Shown in pieces: positions 37,765 through 50,145 of a DNA stretch of 64,000 nucleotides. Origin of the DNA: Dryomyza anilis (Eukaryota > Arthropoda > Insecta > Diptera > Dryomyzidae); NCBI GenBank assembly GCA_951804985.1, contig OX638133.1:54713122-54777121 (forward strand), read 5' to 3'. The position numbers and the translations under genes were made by a program. The number at the start of each line of letters is the position of its first letter. Position 1 is the stretch's first letter. The notes under the pieces are model-generated. The model was not told the origin of the DNA and did not search any database. It worked only from the letters and a program-made list of their open reading frames with translations.

Positions 37765-38284
37765 AAGACGCCAATTGCTTCGTTGCTGGCGTCTGTCGTG
37801 AGCAAAAAGGGTTCGTTAAAATCCGGATACGCTAGTATGGCTGGTGACATAATTGCCTCCTTAAGTTTTAAAAACGAATTCTGACAATTGTCATTCCATA
37901 TGTACTTAGCGTCCTTTTTAAGCAAACACTTTATTGGTAATGACAGTTTCGCCATACCTCCTATAAATTTTCTGTAATAATTAATTAAGCCTAAAAATGC
38001 TTGAACTTCCTTCCTATTTTTCGGAACTGGAATATTTTTTACACACTCTACTTTGGCTGGGTCTGGTAGGGCACCTAACTCAGAACACTGAGTCCTAAAT
38101 ATATAACCTCGCGTCGCAAAAACTGACATTTTTCTGTATTTAATTTCAAATTATGGTCTCTCAGCTTTTGAAAAACTTTGCATAGCCTATGCTCGTGTAC
38201 TGCTAAATTATTTCCATAAACCACTATGTCATCTAAATAAAAGAAACAGTCAATACCCTGTAAACCTGTTAGTATGTGGTTCAT
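37722..38284 (-). pseudogene. pol: Element B pol: RT palm/thumb and RNase H start
   Basis: 38075-38284 carries HILTGLQGIDCFFYLDDIVV and NTEKCQFLRREVIYLG; a 1-2 bp indel near 38090 shifts into 37722-38129 with SELGALPDPAKVECVKNIPV, AFLGLINYYRKFIGG, KYIWNDNCQNSFLKLKEAI and LLTTDASNEAIGV (RNase H Asp). The YLDD box is kept, but upstream (38284-38300) about 42 bp coding the MPFGLTGAPATFQ box are missing compared with element A. RNase H is cut after GVF. Confidence 0.85.
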
Positions 38285-38479
38285 TATCCTGTTAAATTCG
38301 AAATGACCAAGACCTGTACTGAAAGCAGTTTTTTCTTTGTCACTATCTTCAACTAGAACCTGATGGTAACCACTTGCTAAATCTAGTGTTGAAAAATACC
38401 GACTATGACCTAACTGGTATAAAATTTCATCTATTCGTGGTATAGGAAATACCTGTTTGATGGTGACGTCATTTAATTT

Positions 38480-39094
38480 TCATAAATCTATAACCAGTCT
38501 CCATTTCTTATCGCCCTTTTTAGGTACCAATAATAATGGGGAATTCCAAGGCGACATGCTTGGTGAAATAATTCCATCGTCTAACATCTTTGATACTTGT
38601 CTTTTAATCTCATTTCTATGCATATGAGGAAGTTTATACTGTTTCTGATTTATTGGTGGCTGATTCCATTGTGTGTTTTCCATTCCATGTTTTAATATCG
38701 GAGTGAATGTTAATTCATCCCCTTCCAAATGAAAAACGTCATGATATGACAAGCAAATATTTTGCAAAGATGCAACTTCTTCTTTATTTAATGATTCATT
38801 GATCTTTACATTTCCTAATAATATATTAATTCTATTTTTTATATTAATCGAGTTTATTGTATTTATTGTAGAACTCGCCCTTGTTGCTTCTTTATATTTG
38901 TTAAAATTTGAAAATTGTGGCTTGAAATTGCTATCAATGGTTACCTCCTTATCGGTGGCATTTAAAATTGATGCATATACTCTATTTCTTATAACGTTTG
39001 TTAAACTCTCTCCCAAATATTCTCCTGGCTGAATTTCCTGTTTGTTCAACAAAACTATCGGAATTCTTGTTCTTAACGGCAGTGATACAACCAT
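38480..39094 (-). pseudogene. pol: Element B pol: RT fingers (duplication copy 1)
   Basis: KEEVASLQNICLSYHDVFHL (the RT lead-in), INQKQYKLPHMHRNEIKRQV, WNSPLLLVPKKGDKK and WRLVIDL, then a TGA where Arg of FRKLN belongs; KLNDVTIKQVFPIPRIDEIL follows in frame beyond the stop. The same stop is in copy 2. A small rearrangement at 39126-39155 separates this frame from the protease. Confidence 0.85.
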
Positions 39095-39125
39095 GGCTGT
39101 TCCGGGCTGTACCCTGATTTTTTGA

Positions 39126-39815
39126 TTAAAATAATTGATTAAAATTAATATTTAATGGAAATTTAAGAAGTTGATTTTTGTCTTCATCAAAAAATGTAAT
39201 TTTTTTATTTAACGCATTTATTATAGATCTGTTCCAGAGATTGTCACGCCCGACTATTTCATCTGCTGGTACCCCTTGTTCAAGTGACACAACGTGTAGC
39301 GTTAAACTCAGGTTTTCTATGTTTGTGTGCTGAATCTTAGTGGAGCCTAAGATTCCAACGCATCCACCAAAAGCACCACTCAGATCCTTCTGAATATTTT
39401 TGTTAAAATTCGGCAAATGTGCCATCCTATTTTCTTTAATCAGGCTGGCCTCAGCTCCAGAATCCACTAACAGAGTAAGTTTTCCATTTTTTGCTGCCTT
39501 GCAAGGTACTTCAATGAACACATCACTCGTATCAGATATCTTGAAACACTCTCCAAGCCGGTTAAATATTTTACGATGTATGCCTAATTGTGAAGCTAAT
39601 TTCATTTTCCTCGACGTAAATTTACTATTAAAATTATTAACAATTGGAGACAATTTGAATTTACAAATCGTGCATTTATTATACACTTCTGACGATAAAA
39701 CGCACATAGCGCTAATAATAAAAAGAAATATTGAAATTAATTCATTGAAAATTATACTTGCCCCTGTACGGAATGTATTCATAGTCTTGCCAGACGTTTG
39801 ATCTACAATATCCAA
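39126..39815 (-). pseudogene. pol: Element B pol: protease (duplication copy 1)
   Basis: The retropepsin active site LTLLVDSGAEASLIKENRMA and the motif DEIVGRDNLWNRSIINALN are present; upstream residues are a hydrophobic, unrecognised lead (IIFNELISIFLFIISAMCVL). The frame is cut after LLKFPLNINF by an indel that copy 2 lacks, so the copy 2 protein (45468-46811) represents the state before duplication. Confidence 0.85.
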
Positions 39816-40184
39816 ATTTTCAGGGCCCTTAATTACAACTTTCTTTTTATTCGATTTACTTTTGATTTTATTATTCTTGATTTTAATATTTTTAACTTCG
39901 GATTTTATTGGTTTTACTTTATTTACTTCATTTGCTTTCTTTATAATTTGTTTATTTTTAATTTCCTTAATTCCTATATTTTGTTAATTTTTCGCGTCAA
40001 GTTGTGTTTTATTATTTAGTTCATTATATGTTTTTGTTGGAAGATTTCTATCTTCAATTATATGTATCTTCACGTTTTGTTCTTTATTTTCTTGATTACT
40101 CATACTCTCTATTTCGCTTTTTGTAGTGTTATACTACAAACTTCTACAACTTCCGGCCTAACTATATTACCTGTAGCTGATTTT

Positions 40185-40440
40185 ATATTTTCTTCCGCAT
40201 AACAATTAGTTATTGTATGACCTTTTCAATTATACCCTGAGCATTTCATATTATTTGTATTATTTTTCATTTGATTATTATTATCACCTTGTTTTGTATA
40301 ATTTGCAGGTGTATTCATATTTTTCATTTTATTATTTCCACATTTCCAATTAGATTCGTGTCCATAAATTTGACACTCTTTGCAGAAAGGCATATTTTTC
40401 CCATTCCAGCAATCTTCGCTATGTCCTGATTTTTTACAAA
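40185..40440 (-). pseudogene. gag: Element B gag: zinc knuckles (copy 1)
   Basis: Minus strand: CSFCKKSGHSEDC (C-x2-C-x4-H-x3-C) near 40419, CKECQIYGHESNWKC near 40374, and a third knuckle near 40240 in which the second Cys is replaced and a TGA follows (KCSGYN, stop, KGHTITNC). Element A keeps the intact equivalent of the third. Copy 2 carries the same lesions at 47178-47430. Confidence 0.75.
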
Positions 40441-40515
40441 AGGAACATATTGGAAATGTTCTCCCTATTTCGGAATTTATATTATCATTAATAATTATTT
40501 GACCAAATTCATCTG

Positions 40516-41167
40516 CTAACGTTTTGCTTTGCTCATTGCTTTTTGAAAAGTTTCTTCCTTAAAATTATAATTGTCCTGTTTCGACCATGGTTCTCGCTGC
40601 ATAAGAGCTTCCACATTTAGAGCTTCATCTAACAATGCATCTAATGTGTTTGACTTGCTACCAAACATTATAATTTTTATTGTTGGATCCCGAACTTCAA
40701 CTTTGAAAGAAGTCAGAACTGAATCCAACAACTCTAATCTGAACACGTCATCAATACCTATGTTTTTTCTGTACTTTTTACTGGCGATCTCCAATGCCAT
40801 GAATTGTAATCCATATAACCGTCTGGCAAATGCCCTCAACTTTTCTCCACTATTTTGATATGTTTGTCTAATCTTTTGTAGTACTGAATCTATGGAAACT
40901 ACTTTTAAGTAAGTATTTTTTAGCAAATCGTATAAATCTTCTATTTTTTTCGAAATTTCTTGACCTTACTAAGTCATAAGCATCCCCATTCAATCGTAAC
41001 CTAACGCATTTAATAAATACATTATTCTCTGAATCTTGAATTCCAAGCTTCGCAGCTTTACAACCTTCAATAAATCTATAAATTTCCGTTTTTAATAATG
41101 GTGAATTCGTTCCAGAAAAGCAGGGAACCAAATAACGAACGAGTTTCAAAATATTTTCCGTACCCAT
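40516..41167 (-). pseudogene. gag: Element B gag: capsid part (copy 1)
   Basis: Two overlapping frames: 40868-41167 (MGTENILKLVRYLVPCFSGT, FIKCVRLRLNGDAYDLVRSR) and 40516-40926 (VLQKIRQTYQNSGEKLRAFA, ALEIASKKYR, LLDEALNVEALMQREPWSK). A frameshift near 40925 (after FAKKYLLK) splits them. Helical retrotransposon capsid-type domain; start ATG at 41167 lies 700 bp downstream of the primer binding site. Confidence 0.8.
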
Positions 41168-41872
41168 TTTGATTGTCGACAGTGTAATTTACTATTTCTT
41201 AATTTGTTTCGTGGTATATTGTCCTTTGTTTACCTTTACTTATGAAATTTTTTTTATATATATTATTATAATTTAAATTTTTACATTTTGAAAAATAATT
41301 AATGTTTTATATTTTTATTTTAAATATTTTATATTGTATTTTTGATTTAATAATTTATAATTTATTTTTTAAATTATAATTTCATAAATTATTATATAGT
41401 GATTTTTTGATCGCATTTTAATTTGATATACAAATTTATTATTTTTATCACCAGCTTTCAGTGCTGCGAAAAACTGATACGTTTTGAATATAAATATTTG
41501 TTTGATTTTATAGTGTTATCGTTTAATATTTAATGAAAATTATAATTTGCATACTAATAGCATGAATTATTTTATTATACACTGGAGGGTCCGGAGTTCG
41601 GATTCGCAGTGTGTATTTTCTTTTATTTATTGTCATATTTTTTATTTTACTTTCCATATTATTTTAAATTTATAATTTTATTTTACACTGGAGGGCCCGT
41701 GGTTTGGAATCTCAGTGTGTATTTAATTTTATATATTTTATTTTTCATTGACTTTTTTTAAAATAGTTAGAATGTGTAAATATTTTTTATTCAAAACTTT
41801 AAAAACTCACCATTTTCTATTTGGGTTTTTTACGTCCTTCTTCTCACTCTCGGTCTTTGAGAGGTTGGTACC

Positions 41873-41890
41873 GACGTGCCGGCTGCGCCA
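41873..41890 (-). other. Element B primer binding site
   Basis: Minus strand TGGCGCAGCCGGCACGTC begins two bases after the 5' LTR. Copy 2 (48859-48876) differs by one base. The priming tRNA was not identified. Confidence 0.75.
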
Positions 41891-41892
41891 AA

Positions 41893-42598
41893 TGTTGTAA
41901 AGTTAGATTTGTAAAGTTAGAGTTGATTTATTTTACAATTTAATTAATCAAAAGACACTTGTTTATTTTTAGAGTTGAAAAGACACTTTTATTAAATTTA
42001 CTATTGAAAGACAATTTTACTATTTTAGTACCTCCACTTGAGGTTGGTTAAACTACAATCTTTTAAATTGCAACGAAAGGTATTAACAATACCTTCGTTG
42101 CAAGCTTTTCTTAAATTCTATTCTCACTATGTTCTAGTGAGTTTTCACTTTCACTCAATTTTGGTGTACGTGAAGAAAGTCCGACTTGCAGTTTTTGGCT
42201 GACACCAATTGCTTAATATCAGAATTGTTGGCAATCGCTGCTTCACTTATTTTAACATAGACCCAAAATTATGCAATGGAAAATTGTATTGCAAGCCTGG
42301 AAAGAGGTGTGGTCTAAGTAAAGCTTTAGCGCTTTGCTAAATTATTGCCAGCTTCTGTTAACTGTGCAAGTTAACCTGAAAGAGGTGTGTTCTATGTAAA
42401 GCTTAGCGCTTTGCCAATTATTATCATTCTTGCCAACGTTAAGCGTTGGGACAATGCTATGAACATGTTGCTGTACAACATGAGTACAACATGATATAAA
42501 AACATGATGCGCTCAACATATGTACAGCAACATCCAAAACTGAATGAATAGTGAAAAACCATAAATAAAAGAAAAAATGTATGCGCTAATTCACAACA
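41893..42598 (-). repeat. Element B 5' LTR (copy 1)
   Basis: 706 bp, TGTTGTAAAGTTAGATTTG to AATTCACAACA, followed by the target duplication tatg. Intact here; interrupted by a mini-me in copy 2. Confidence 0.9.
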
Positions 42599-44520
42599 TA
42601 TGTGCATAATAACGTCGCTGTCTCAAAAATCATGTAATCGTATACTTTAGACATGATATCCAGCAAAGAATAATAAAATCATAATGATTTGGTATTTGTT
42701 ATATATGATTATAACAGGGGAAAAATGTTTGGATTTTTAATTCCCTTTTATATGTTATATTACGTGACCATATTAGTAATTTAAAACGCAAGATATTTGC
42801 AAACCCTTTTTCCCACATTTGTTGACCATATTATTGGAAAGTCGGTAAAAATGTTATTGGTTTATATCTTATAAAATGATCCATAGACAATTTTATAACC
42901 CACATTTTAAAATGTTGCGGGTCATTTCGCATAATATGCTTGAAAGTTTGTTGGCATATTTGGAATATTTATTTAAGGTTAATGTCAATCGATAGGCACT
43001 TTAAAAACAAACATTAAATGCCTTTACATAAATATTTTATATTGTACATATAATAACCCAGCAAAAACACAGTCGGTATTTTATTGATCATTTTAGGGGT
43101 AGCAATGTATATTCAAGTTTCGATCAAAATTTCGGTCACATGTAGAATAGGGTCGGGAAAAAAATGATCAAAACTTGTGTAAACGTGTGAGTGTACATCC
43201 CTGTCTTAAGCACGTTTACACAGCTTTTTCTTACATGTATAAGTGAGTCGCAAACATTTTGCATTTGTGTTGATGTTTCGTTCAGCAGTGTCTTGCTGGG
43301 AAGTTATAGCAAAAAAACAATATCAATTATATCATTTTACACAACATTTAAAAAATACCACAGATGGGAAGATTCCAACAGAAATGGCAAACAATGATCT
43401 TACACTTTGCAAATTGCAATCATGTACTGTGAGCAAATCAACGCATTATCTTTGTCCTTGAACAAATATGAGTTGACGAAAAGTGAGAGGTTGCTTGTTG
43501 CACTCTTTCATGTGTAATGAGAATCAGTGTTGCCATCACCCAACGGCCAAATATGGCTAAAATTTCTCAAAAAATGGATAAAAATGGCTAAATTTTATTT
43601 TATTCAATACAAAACACCAGATTAGAAACCCTTTGTTTAAGTGCCTCATTTTTTTGAATAATTTTGGGGATTGGGCACTTAAATAATCCCGTTTACGTTT
43701 CCTGAAGTGCTTTAATATTCATTTGTTAACCACTTTAATGCAAATATAAACTATTCGGGATACATGTCGAAACCTAAAATATTGATCTTTTTATGCATTA
43801 AATCATTTTGATTTAATAAAAAAGGGACATTTTGAAACAATCATTTTACAATGATATCATGTTTGTAAAAGGACACAGTTTATTCTACTGAAAATATACA
43901 GTCCTTTTGTGTAATTAGTGTGAAACAAAGTTTTTTTCATTAATCGATTTTAATACTCGCAAAAAATACCTTTTAACAGCGATTTTTTACCTCGTTGCAC
44001 TTTTACATACTCCGAAACAGTCTTTTTTTCAATATTTGTTATGTTAATAATCGATATTACAATTTTAGTTCAACAAAAAATACATATTTTAATTAAGTAT
44101 TTAACTTAGTATGAATTGTGTATTTTTTTTTGAATATTCTTGCGTCTGTTTGTTGCCATGCTATACAGGATAGCAACAAAGAGTTGTCGTTGTGAAAGTG
44201 TGTGCATACGCATCGTAATTCGTTATTTTTGTATTCTCTTCTTTCTGTTAGTGTTCGCTTTGTATCGTTGTAGTTTGTGTTCGCATAGATAACTGATACC
44301 CTGTAAGATATTATTTGTGTTCTCTTGACATACGGTATGTGTAGCATACAGATTTTTTTAATCTCTGACGAAAAAAACATGCCTATACGAAATATTCCTT
44401 ATATTTATAATGAATGTATATACTCATTTTATTATGGCCTTGAGATTTTGAATTGCCTCGTCAACATCACTTGATTTATACAATTATTTTTTATTAGTTA
44501 ATTCTTGTTAAAATATAATT

Positions 44521-44788
44521 CAAATTTTTATGTTATTGTTTTTTTTTTTGTTAGTTAAATAATTTACGTTTTGTTGAAGAAATGCAAAATATGGATAATA
44601 GGTAACTTAAATACAATCAGTGTTCAAATTCTATTCGTGTTTATAATTAATATGCAGTTTAAGATATTTGTCGTCGATCTTTTATTTAAAATTTAAAAAT
44701 TAAAATTTTGCAAGCAAGAACAATACCAAGATCATATGTACCTATGCAAGATCAAGACTTGCCTTGTTCTTGCAAATTATCATCACTA
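44521..44788 (+). mobile_element. hAT terminal fragment (copy 1)
   Basis: Continues from the satellite unit with caaatttttatgttattg and ends CTTGCAAATTATCATCACTA, the inverse of the left end of the hAT at 18586. This is the only place where the hAT-derived part of the satellite unit reaches the real transposon end. Confidence 0.75.
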
Positions 44789-45107
44789 CTACCACGTACA
44801 AGACAGGTTTAAATGTCATTAAATAAAATCTGGGGTTTCCCAAATAAAACTTCTTGTTGTTTCAAAAATATTCTCATGTTGTTTTAAAAAAAAAATGGGC
44901 CTGAAATTTGTTATTTTTAATTCATTTGTGTACCGGAATTCAACACAACACGGAATTCAACACGAATTCAACACAAAAAAGCAAGCAACTCCAAGCACAA
45001 AATAGACAAAGTCGTTTGTTTTTTTATTTGCTACTCTTGTGTCTTTCGTCGAATCACTTGTTGAGCCGCAAATAGATTACTTACTTATTTGGCCATTACA
45101 ATCCATG
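44789..45107. other. DNA between hAT end and LINE tail (copy 1)
   Basis: Contains a short direct repeat, ggaattcaacac / gaattcaacac (44936-44976). The last 40 bp are the 3' tail of the RTE LINE (see 52818). Confidence 0.5.
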
Positions 45108-45467
45108 AAACTGACATTTTTCTGTATTTAATTTCAAATTATGGTCTCTCAGCTTTTGAAAAACTTTGCATAGCCTATGCTCGTGTACTGCTAAATTATT
45201 TCCATAAACCACTATGTCATCTAAATAAACGAAACAGTCAATACCCTGTAAACCTGTTAGTATGTGGTTCATTATCCTGTTAAATTCGAAATGACCAAGA
45301 CCTGTACTGAAAGCAGTTTTTTCTTTGTCACTATCTTCAACTAGAACCTGATGGTATCCACTTGCTAAATCTAGTGTTGAAAAATACCGACTATGACCTA
45401 ACTGGTATAAAATTTCATCTATTCGTGGTATAGGAAATACCTGTTTGATGGTGACGTCATTTAATTT

Positions 45468-46811
45468 TCATAAATCTATAACCAGTCTCCATTTCTTATC
45501 GCCCTTTTTAGGTACCAATAATAATGGGGAATTCCAAGGCGACATGCTTGGTGAAATAATTCCATCGTCTAACATCTTTGATACTTGTCTTTTAATCTCA
45601 TTTCTATGCATATGAGGAAGTTTATACTGTTTCTGATTTATTGGTGGCTGATTCCATTGTGTGTTTTCCATTCCATGTTTTAATATCGGAGTGAATGTTA
45701 ATTCATCCCCTTCCAAATGAAAAACGTCATGATATGACAAGCAAATATTTTGCAAAGATGCAACTTCTTCTTTATTTAATGATTCATTGATCTTTACATT
45801 TCCTAATAATATATTAATTCTATTTTTTATATTAATCGAGTTTATTGTATTTATTGTAGAACTCGCCCTTGTTGCTTCTTTATATTTGTTAAAATTTGAA
45901 AATTGTGGCTTGAAATTGCTATCAATGGTTACCTCCTTATCGGTGGCATTTAAAATTGATGCATATACTCTATTTCTTATAACGTTTGTTAAACTCTCTC
46001 CCAAATATTCTCCTGGCTGAATTTCCTGTTTGTTCAACAAAACTATCGGAATTCTTGTTCTTAACGGCAGTGATACAACCATGGCTGTTCCGGGCTGTAC
46101 CCTGATTTTTTGATTAAAATTAATATTTGCTATGTCTTGGAATGATTTTAATGGAAATTTAAGAAGTTGATTTTTGTCTTCATCAAAAAATGTAATTTTT
46201 TTATTTAACGCATTTATTATAGATCTGTTCCAGAGATTGTCACGCCCGACTATTTCATCTGCTGGTACCCCTTGTTCAAGTGACACAACGTGTAGCGTTA
46301 AACTCAGGTTTTCTATGTTTGTGTGCTGAATCTTAGTGGAGCCTAAGATTCCAACGCATCCACCAAAAGCACCACTCAGATCCTTCTGAATATTTTTGTT
46401 AAAATTCGGCAAATGTGCCATCCTATTTTCTTTAATCAGGCTGGCCTCAGCTCCAGAATCCACTAACAGAGTAAGTTTTCCATTTTTTGCTGCCTTGCAA
46501 GGTACTTCAATGAACACATCACTCGTATCAGATATCTTGAAACACTCTCCAAGCCGGTTAAATATTTTACGATGTATGCCTAATTGTGAAGCTAATTTCA
46601 TTTTCCTCGACGTAAATTTACTATTAAAATTATTAACAATTGGAGACAATTTGATTTTACAAATCGTGCATTTATTATACACTTCTGACGATAAAACGCA
46701 CATAGCGCTAATAATAAAAAGAAATATTGAAATTAATTCATTGAAAATTATACTTGCCCCTGTACGGAATGTATTCATAGTCTTGCCAGACGTTTGATCT
46801 ACAATATCCAA
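45468..46811 (-). pseudogene. pol: Element B pol: protease and RT fingers (copy 2)
   Basis: 447 codons, uninterrupted where copy 1 is broken. Protease LLVDSGAEASLIKEN, EIVGRDNLWNRS, spacer, then RT lead-in and fingers to WRLVIDL and the shared stop. RT motifs beyond the stop continue to the duplication edge at 45108, so the catalytic box and everything after it are absent from this copy except FLRREV-adjacent residues (QGIDCFVYLDDIVVYG, 45195-45245). Confidence 0.85.
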
Positions 46812-47663
46812 ATTTTCAGGGCCCTTAATTACAACTTTCTTTTTATTCGATTTACTTTTGATTTTATTATTCTTGATTTTAATATTTTTAACTTCGGATT
46901 TTATTGGTTTTACTTTATTTACTTCATTTGCTTTCTTTATAATTTGTTTATTTTTAATTTCCTTAATTCCTATATTTTGTTAATTTTTCGCGTCAAGTTG
47001 TGTTTTATTATTTAGTTCATTATATGTTTTTGTTGGAAGATTTCTATCTTCAATTATATGTATCTTCACGTTTTGTTCTTTATTTTCTTGATTACTCATA
47101 CTCTCTATTTCGCTTTTTGTAGTGTTATACTACAAACTTCTACAACTTCCGGCCTAACTATATTACCTGTAGCTGATTTTATATTTTCTTCCGCATAACA
47201 ATTAGTTATTGTATGACCTTTTCAATTATACCCTGAGCATTTCATATTATTTGTATTATTTTTCATTTGATTATTATTATCACCTTGTTTTGTATAATTT
47301 GCAGGTGTATTCATATTTTTCATTTTATTATTTCCACATTTCCAATTAGATTCGTGTCCATAAATTTGACACTCTTTGCAGAAAGGCATATTTTTCCCAT
47401 TCCAGCAATCTTCGCTATGTCCTGATTTTTTACAAAAGGAACATATTGGAAATGTTCTCCCTATTTCGGAATTTATATTATCATTAATAATTATTTGACC
47501 AAATTCATCTGCTAACGTTTTGCTTTGCTCATTGCTTTTTGAAAAGTTTCTTCCTTAAAATTATAATTGTCCTGTTTCGACCATGGTTCTCGCTGCATAA
47601 GAGCTTCCACATTTAGAGCTTCATCTAACAATGCATCTAATGTGTTTGACTTGCTACCAAACA

Positions 47664-48153
47664 TTATAATTTTTCCCGAACTTCAACTTTGAAAGAAGTC
47701 AGAACTGAATCCAACAACTCTAATCTGAACACGTCATCAATACCTATGTTTTTTCTGTACTTTTTACTGGCGATCTCCAATGCCATGAATTGTAATCCAT
47801 ATAACCGTCTGGCAAATGCCCTCAACTTTTCTCCACTATTTTGATATGTTTGTCTAATCTTTTGTAGTACTGAATCTATGGAAACTACTTTTAAGTAAGT
47901 ATTTTTTAGCAAATCGTATAAATCTTCTATTTTTTTCGAAATTTCTTGACCTTACTAAGTCATAAGCATCCCCATTCAATCGTAACCTAACGCATTTAAT
48001 AAATACATTATTCTCTGAATCTTGAATTCCAAGCTTCGCAGCTTTACAACCTTCAATAAATCTATAAATTTCCGTTTTTAATAATGGTGAATTCGTTCCA
48101 GAAAAGCAGGGAACCAAATAACGAACGAGTTTCAAAATATTTTCCGTACCCAT
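47664..48153 (-). pseudogene. gag: Element B gag: capsid part (copy 2)
   Basis: Same frames as copy 1 (MGTENILKL... and VLQKIRQTYQ...) with the same frameshift, plus a private 10-bp deletion at 47675 that truncates the second frame after SFKVEVREKL. Confidence 0.8.
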
Positions 48154-48878
48154 TTTGATTGTCGACAGTGTAATTTACTATTTCTTAATTTGTTTCGTGG
48201 TATATTGTCCTTTGTTTACCTTTACTTATGAAATTTTTTTTATATATATTATTATAATTTAAATTTTTACATTTTGAAAAATAATTAATGTTTTATATTT
48301 TTATTTTAAATATTTTATATTGTATTTTTGATTTAATAATTTATAATTTATTTTTTAAATTATAATTTCATAAATTATTATATAGTGATTTTTTGATCGC
48401 ATTTTAATTTGATATACAAATTTATTATTTTTATCACCAGCTTTCAGTGCTGCGAAAAACTGATACGTTTTGAATATAAATATTTGTTTGATTTTATAGT
48501 GTTATCGTTTAATATTTAATGAAAATTATAATTTGCATACTAATAGCATGAATTATTTTATTATACACTGGAGGGTCCGGAGTTCGGATTCGCAGTGTGT
48601 ATTTTCTTTTATTTATTGTCATATTTTTTATTTTACTTTCCATATTATTTTAAATTTATAATTTTATTTTACACTGGAGGGCCCGTGGTTTGGAATCTCA
48701 GTGTGTATTTAATTTTATATATTTTATTTTTCATTGACTTTTTTTAAAATAGTTAGAATGTGTAAATATTTTTTATTCAAAACTTTAAAAACTCACCATT
48801 TTCTATTTGGGTTTTTTACGTCCTTCTTCTCACTCTCGGTCTTTGAGAGGTTGGTACCGACGTACCGGCTGCGCCAAA

Positions 48879-50107
48879 TGTTGTAAAGTTAGATTTGTAA
48901 AGTTAGAGTTGATTTATTTTACAATTTAATTAATCAAAAGACACTTGTTTATTTTTAGAGTTGAAAAGACACTTTTATTAAATTTACTATTGAAAGACAA
49001 TTTTACTATTTTAGTACCTCCACTTGAGGTTGGTTAAACTACAATCTTTTAAATTGCAACGAAAGGTATTAACAATACCTTCGTTGCAAGCTTTTCTTAA
49101 ATTCTATTCTCACTATGTTCTAGTGAGTTTTCACTTTCACTCAATTTTGGTGTACGTGACTTTTGAAGAAAGTCCGACTTGCAGTTTTTGGCTGACACCA
49201 ATTGCTTAATATCAGAATTGTTGGCAATCGCTGCTTCACTTATTTTAACATAGACCCAAAATTATGCAATGGAAAATTGTATTGCAAGCCTCGAAAGAGG
49301 TGTGGTCTAAGTAAAGCTTTAGCGCTTTGCTAAATTATTGCCAGCTTCTGTTAACTGTGCAAGTTAACCTGAAAGAGGTGTGTTCTATTAAAGCTTAGCG
49401 CTTTGCCAATTATTATCATTCTTGCCAACGTTAAGCGTTGGGACAATGCTATGAACATGTTGCTGTACAACATGAGTACAACATGATATAAAAACATGAT
49501 GCGCTCAACATATGTACAGCAACATCCAAAACTGAATGAATAGTGAAAAACCATAAATAAAAGAAACCAGTTGGGAAGGTTAGATCACATGGGAAATTTT
49601 AAAGTAGGTGTAATTATGATAGTTAGGATTATCTAAATTATAGTCGGTCTAAGCCGACTATAAATACCCTACACATATGTGTGGTTACCATTCAAAGTGA
49701 TATATAGGTCACCAGGGTATACGAATCCTGAAAATAACTACAAACATTCAATCGCTGAAGAATTTCCATTCATTTGATACCCATATTTACAAATGGGTAG
49801 GTGTACCGAATTTCGATTTTTTTTTTTGTGAACCACAAGTCTTTTCGCCGGAAAACATTATTATCATGTATTTGAGCATGATATCAATATATATTTGACC
49901 AAAAAAGTTTACCTAAGCACGTATACATAAAAATTGATCTTTATATGTACATTTTATATGAGGTATTTGAACATAAGTGGTCGGATCATAGGTCACAATG
50001 GACCGATCTCGCCAATTTTTTCGCACATACAGCGTAGGTATATTAGTAATCTAAGTTATAAGTTTCATTTATCTAGCTCTTCCATTTTAAAAGTCTTAGG
50101 GATTTCA

Positions 50108-50145
<38 letters not shown>

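Larger units (their letters stand above)
34026..42598 (-). mobile_element. Ty3/gypsy LTR retrotransposon B (degenerate)
   Basis: 8,573 bp, minus strand, in satellite unit U4 with 4-bp duplication tatg (34022-34025, 42599-42602). Element sense: 5' LTR 42598-41893, primer binding site, gag with knuckles, protease, RT, RNase H, integrase, noncoding tail with TA tract, polypurine tract, 3' LTR 34946-34026. Its pol is clearly related to element A. Damage includes a 42-bp RT deletion, several nonsense codons and a 68-bp inverted duplication in integrase. The right part (from 38120) was later duplicated in tandem. Confidence 0.9.
32981..44520 (+). repeat. Satellite-like tandem unit U4 (with LTR element B)
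   Basis: Junction with U3 at 32981. Interrupted at 34026-42598 by LTR element B. No mini-me at the site used in U2 and U3 (33930, cacaaaacaaaatgaaatcc). It keeps the 7150-7340-type segment (43345-43530). Its right edge does not return to the unit start but runs into the true hAT terminus at 44788, marking the end of the array. Confidence 0.8.
38120..45107. repeat. Tandem segmental duplication, copy 1
   Basis: 6,988 bp running from inside element B RT, through its gag and 5' LTR, the right half of U4 and the hAT end, to a LINE 3' tail (gattacttacttatttggcc). The junction to copy 2 is acaatccatg / aaactgacat. Near identity to copy 2 indicates a recent event. Copy-specific changes: a rearranged 30 bp at 39126-39155. 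Confidence 0.9.
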
